NCBI GenBank assembly: GCA_947381945.1
Contig: CANCXM010000005.1
Span: 62,001-126,000, forward strand
Length of the DNA: 64,000 bases
DNA from: an uncultured Muribaculaceae bacterium
Lineage (GTDB): Bacteria; Bacteroidota; Bacteroidia; Bacteroidales; Muribaculaceae
Reading direction: 5' to 3'
A program made the position numbers and the translations under genes. The notes below the pieces were generated by a model. The model was not told the DNA's origin. It saw nothing but the letters and a program-made list of their open reading frames with translations, and ran no database searches. Shown here piece after piece: positions 61,484 through 64,000 of this stretch. Within the stretch, counting starts at the first letter, position 1, and each line of letters starts with the position of its first letter.

Positions 61484-62530
61484 CTACGGCTCCAAAGGAT
61501 AAAGGAGCGAGGCATCGAAGCGAGGAAGCGCGACGAGATGCAGCTGTGAGGGTGGTGCGTCAGGTTCGTTGAGGCAATCGAAACCGGAGCCAAGATTCTT
61601 CACGCCTACAGTTGCCAGTGCGGTTGCGACAGCACCGAGGGCTTTCTGAGGAGTGTTGTTGTCATGCGACAGATGGCAGAGGAACACGTTGCGAAGACGT
61701 GGCGTGTAGATGTCGGCGAGAAATTGCGCCGTGACGCGGTTGTCGAGATGTCCGTTGGCCGCCTCGATTCTTGCTTTAAGATACTCCGGATAGCGCCCCT
61801 CGCGGAGCATCTGGAGGTCATAGTTGGCCTCGATGACGATGTGGGTTGCACGGCGCATGTAGTAGTCGACGCGCTCGCTGATGCAACCGAGGTCGGTGGC
61901 CACTGCGAAATTCACGTCGCCGTGGGTGATGAAATAGCCCGCGTTGTCGGCTCCGTCGTGCATCACGTCGAAGGCCGTAATCTCAAAATTGCCTATTTTG
62001 AAGGGGAATTCCTTGTAGATGGGTGCATGGTAGTCCTTGATGCGACGCGACACATTGTGGCGGCGGAGTATGCCGTTGAGGGCCTTCGGTGTGCAGTAGA
62101 CGCGCAGATGACGGTAGCGGCGCAGAAGTCCGTAGACATCGCGGATGTGGTCGCCATGGTCGTGGGTGAGACAGATACCCTTCACCCTCTCCATCGAAAC
62201 ACCGTTGCGACGCAGTCCGTCGACGACTTTCGCAACCTCAACTCCGGCATCAATCAGGAAACCACCCTCGCGGTCGCCGACGTAGGAGCAATTGCCTGAA
62301 CTGCCGCTGCCGAAACTCATGAAAAACACCTTGTCGGCCACATTCATCGGCGGCAATTCGTCGATGGTGTCGCGGTTGCCTGTCTCACGGTTCATCTGAC
62401 GTGCGATTTCTTCCATTTTCTTTTCGGGTATGATACGGAAATCGCTTCCAGTCTCAGTATTGAAGTCGTCAAGACCGTCAAAGAGACCGGGCATACGTCG
62501 TCCCGATGATATTTTGCGTGATTTTGCCAA
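61484..62530 (-). CDS. Metallo-beta-lactamase-fold hydrolase (WalJ/YycJ-like)
   Basis: 348 aa. The MBL domain starts near residue 68 with VFFMSFGSGSSGNCSYVGD, and LTHDHGDHI holds the metal-binding HxHxDH. VMHDGADNAGYFI and ATDLGCISERV are also typical of the WalJ/YycJ subfamily. The N-terminal about 65 residues are an extra, charged extension not seen in YycJ; internal Met at 39, 46 or 62 could be the real start. Relatives influence DNA repair or cell-wall control. It is the third gene of a minus-strand run after sufB and the methyltransferase. Confidence 0.85.
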   Translation of the reverse strand: MAKSRKISSGRRMPGLFDGLDDFNTETGSDFRIIPEKKMEEIARQMNRETGNRDTIDELPPMNVADKVFFMSFGSGSSGNCSYVGDREGGFLIDAGVEVAKVVDGLRRNGVSMERVKGICLTHDHGDHIRDVYGLLRRYRHLRVYCTPKALNGILRRHNVSRRIKDYHAPIYKEFPFKIGNFEITAFDVMHDGADNAGYFITHGDVNFAVATDLGCISERVDYYMRRATHIVIEANYDLQMLREGRYPEYLKARIEAANGHLDNRVTAQFLADIYTPRLRNVFLCHLSHDNNTPQKALGAVATALATVGVKNLGSGFDCLNEPDAPPSQLHLVALPRFDASLLYPLEP

Positions 62531-62540
62531 GGAGTAGATA

Positions 62541-62571
62541 GTTGTGAGTTGTTAGTTTTGAGTTGTCAGTA
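62541..62571. repeat. GTTGTGAGTTGTTAGTTTTG word-repeat spacer
   Basis: The gap between two minus-strand genes holds GTTGTGAGTTGTTAGTTTTG and AGTTGTCAGTAGTT, a run of near-identical words. Same style of spacer as at 4356-4393, 5626-5741 and 15653-15745. Confidence 0.6.
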
Positions 62572-63273
62572 GTTCAGCAGGAAGATTGTAGGGATTTTGT
62601 CGTAGTCATATTTGCGCCGCGCCCATTTGGAGAGCGGGAGGGTCAGGATGGTCTGCTGCGGGCCGGTGATGTCGGAGGCCACACAGAGTTTCAGCCCGGG
62701 AGGCAGTGTCGATGCAAGCTCGGCTATCAGCTTATTGTTGCGGTAGGGGGTCTCGATGAATATCTGCGTCTGGTTCTCGCGGCGGATGCGCTGCTCAAGT
62801 TCGCGCAAGCGTGCCGTGCGCGCCTTGGCCTCGTGGGGAAGATAGCCGATGAACGCGAAGCTCTGTCCGTTGAATCCCGAACCCATCAGCGAGAGCAGGA
62901 TGCTCGACGGGCCGACGAGTGGAACGACCTCATAGCCCTTCTCCTGGGCGATTGCAACGAGATCGGCTCCGGGGTCGGCGATGGCCGGACATCCGGCTTC
63001 GGAAATGACCCCGACAGGGTGGCCTTCCGCAAGCGGCGAGAGCATGGCGGGAATCTCTTCGGGCCGGGTATGCTCGTCGAGGACTGTGAATGTCAATGAG
63101 TCAATGTCGATATTCCGGTCACAGCGTTTGAGAAAACGGCGCACTGTGCGGACATTCTCGACCACGAAATGCTTCACCCCACGGATAATCTCCAGATTCC
63201 CGTCGGGAATCACGTCGGTCACCGGAGCGTCGCTCATGGTCGACGGTATGAGATAGAGCGCGGCTTTCATCAT
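62566..63273 (-). CDS. RsmI-like tetrapyrrole-methylase-fold SAM methyltransferase
   Basis: 235 aa. The fold is shown by [38 protein letters not shown] (the SAM-binding GCPxxxDPG), [20 protein letters not shown] and [11 protein letters not shown]. It is the shorter Bacteroidota relative of RsmI, which 2'-O-methylates C1402 of 16S rRNA; whether this one has the same target is unsure. It overlaps the sufB stop by 4 bases. Confidence 0.85.
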   Translation of the reverse strand: MMKAALYLIPSTMSDAPVTDVIPDGNLEIIRGVKHFVVENVRTVRRFLKRCDRNIDIDSLTFTVLDEHTRPEEIPAMLSPLAEGHPVGVISEAGCPAIADPGADLVAIAQEKGYEVVPLVGPSSILLSLMGSGFNGQSFAFIGYLPHEAKARTARLRELEQRIRRENQTQIFIETPYRNNKLIAELASTLPPGLKLCVASDITGPQQTILTLPLSKWARRKYDYDKIPTIFLLNY

Positions 63274-64000
63274 CCTACGGAGCCTTCAAGGGTAATCTGC
63301 AGGAGGTTCTGGGCCTCGACGGCGAATTCCATCGGGAGTTTGTTCATGACCTCCTTGGCATAGCCGTTGACAATCAGAGCGATGGCCTCTTCGGTCGGGA
63401 TACCGCGCTGATTGCAGTAGAAGAGCTGGTCCTCGGAAATCTTCGATGTCGTGGCCTCATGCTCGACAATGGCAGTGTCGTTGAGCACGTCGATATAGGG
63501 GAAGGTGTGGGCACCGCACTTGTCGCCCATCAGGAGGGAGTCACACTGGGTGTAGTTGCGGCATCCGGTGGCATCCTTAGCCACCTTGACGAGTCCTCGG
63601 TAGGAGTTCTGCGAATGTCCGGCGGAGATACCCTTCGAGACGATTGTCGACGAGGAGTTCTTGCCGATATGTATCATCTTTGTGCCGGTGTCGGCCTGCT
63701 GATAGTTCTTGGTCACGGCTACGGAGTAGAATTCGCCGCGCGAGTAGTCTCCCTTCAACACGCATGAGGGGTATTTCCAAGTGATGGCCGAACCGGTCTC
63801 CACCTGTGTCCACGAGAGCTTCGAGTGGTCGCCACGGCAAAGGCCGCGCTTTGTCACGAAGTTGTAGATACCGCCGCGCCCCTGGGCATCGCCGGCATAC
63901 CAATTCTGGACGGTGGAATACTTGACCTCCGCACGGTCCTCGACCACGATTTCCACGATTGCGGCATGGAGCTGGTTCTCATCGCGCATCGGAGCGGTGC
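63270..64000 (-). CDS. sufB: SufB, Fe-S cluster assembly scaffold (3' part)
   Basis: The C-terminal about 243 codons; the gene continues past the right edge. The visible part runs [95 protein letters not shown] and [16 protein letters not shown], all SufB hallmarks. With SufC and SufD it builds [4Fe-4S] clusters. The open frame has no stop before the edge, so the apparent Met at 63989 is internal. The window ends before sufC and sufD can be seen. Confidence 0.96.
   Translation of the reverse strand, partial: TAPMRDENQLHAAIVEIVVEDRAEVKYSTVQNWYAGDAQGRGGIYNFVTKRGLCRGDHSKLSWTQVETGSAITWKYPSCVLKGDYSRGEFYSVAVTKNYQQADTGTKMIHIGKNSSSTIVSKGISAGHSQNSYRGLVKVAKDATGCRNYTQCDSLLMGDKCGAHTFPYIDVLNDTAIVEHEATTSKISEDQLFYCNQRGIPTEEAIALIVNGYAKEVMNKLPMEFAVEAQNLLQITLEGSVG

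Overview
The window looks like chromosome from a Bacteroidota gut commensal of the order Bacteroidales, probably the Muribaculaceae. The pointers are SusC/SusD-type outer-membrane systems, lipoproteins with late Cys lipoboxes, a GT3 glycogen synthase paired with a GT35 phosphorylase, a fused SecDF, an ECF sigma/FecR/TonB-receptor operon, and promoters of the Bacteroidales type (TTTG or TTG, about 20 bases, TAnnTTTG). The family assignment is inference from gene content; no rRNA is present. Most genes are rich in C at third positions, so many long antisense open frames exist that I treat as shadows.

Layout. 1-2300: 5' end of rlmN (minus), tRNA-Ala(GGC), and an IS110-family element whose transposase is preceded by a structured non-coding region. 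2287-5107 (minus): pdxJ-exbB-exbD-tonB. 5242-7390 (plus): an ACT-like small protein, nadK, and a YgjP/SprT-like zinc peptidase. 8023-15627: a SusC/SusD/SusE/SusF-like glycan-uptake operon with a leader of about 490 nt. 16239-19919: a GH51 arabinofuranosidase converging on a GH28 pectinase. 20168-24602: glycogen synthase and glucan phosphorylase. 24864-27027: class A acid phosphatase and a phosphate-selective-type porin. 27167-28267: an AT-rich DUF3791-DUF3990-DUF3791 cassette and a 40-aa lipoprotein. 28529-33181 (minus): a cysteine desulfidase-like gene, then a separate operon yceD-rpmF-fabH-era.

33327-35780: a YczE-like membrane protein (minus) with a structured leader, and a PurF paralogue that lacks the catalytic Cys1. 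35968-38326 (minus): a lipoprotein and a PagL-like lipid A deacylase. 38644-41523: secDF. 41785-47508 (minus): ECF sigma, FecR, STN-TonB receptor, DUF4249 lipoprotein, small lipoprotein. 48317-52964: aspS, nif3-like, zinc-ribbon coiled coil, SlyD-like FKBP, efp. 53187-57845: flavodiiron protein, uracil-DNA-glycosylase-family protein, DedA, rpe, queA. 58047-61457: an HD protein (minus) and a tightly coupled adenylation domain-GNAT-esterase cassette (plus). 61484-64000 (minus): sufB (partial), RsmI-like methyltransferase, WalJ-like MBL protein.

The most interesting features are the IS110 upstream RNA region with a hairpin that would mask the transposase start codon; a family of long intergenic hairpins built from ACAGAAG/ACATAAG/ACAAAAG words with a common TTTCAGC tip; the DUF3791/DUF3990 cassette; the PurF paralogue without its glutaminase nucleophile; the orphan adenylation/GNAT/esterase operon; and five 23-bp repeats with a CCAAATTGG core between the ECF operon and aspS. 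All functional statements come from reading the sequence; no database search was run.
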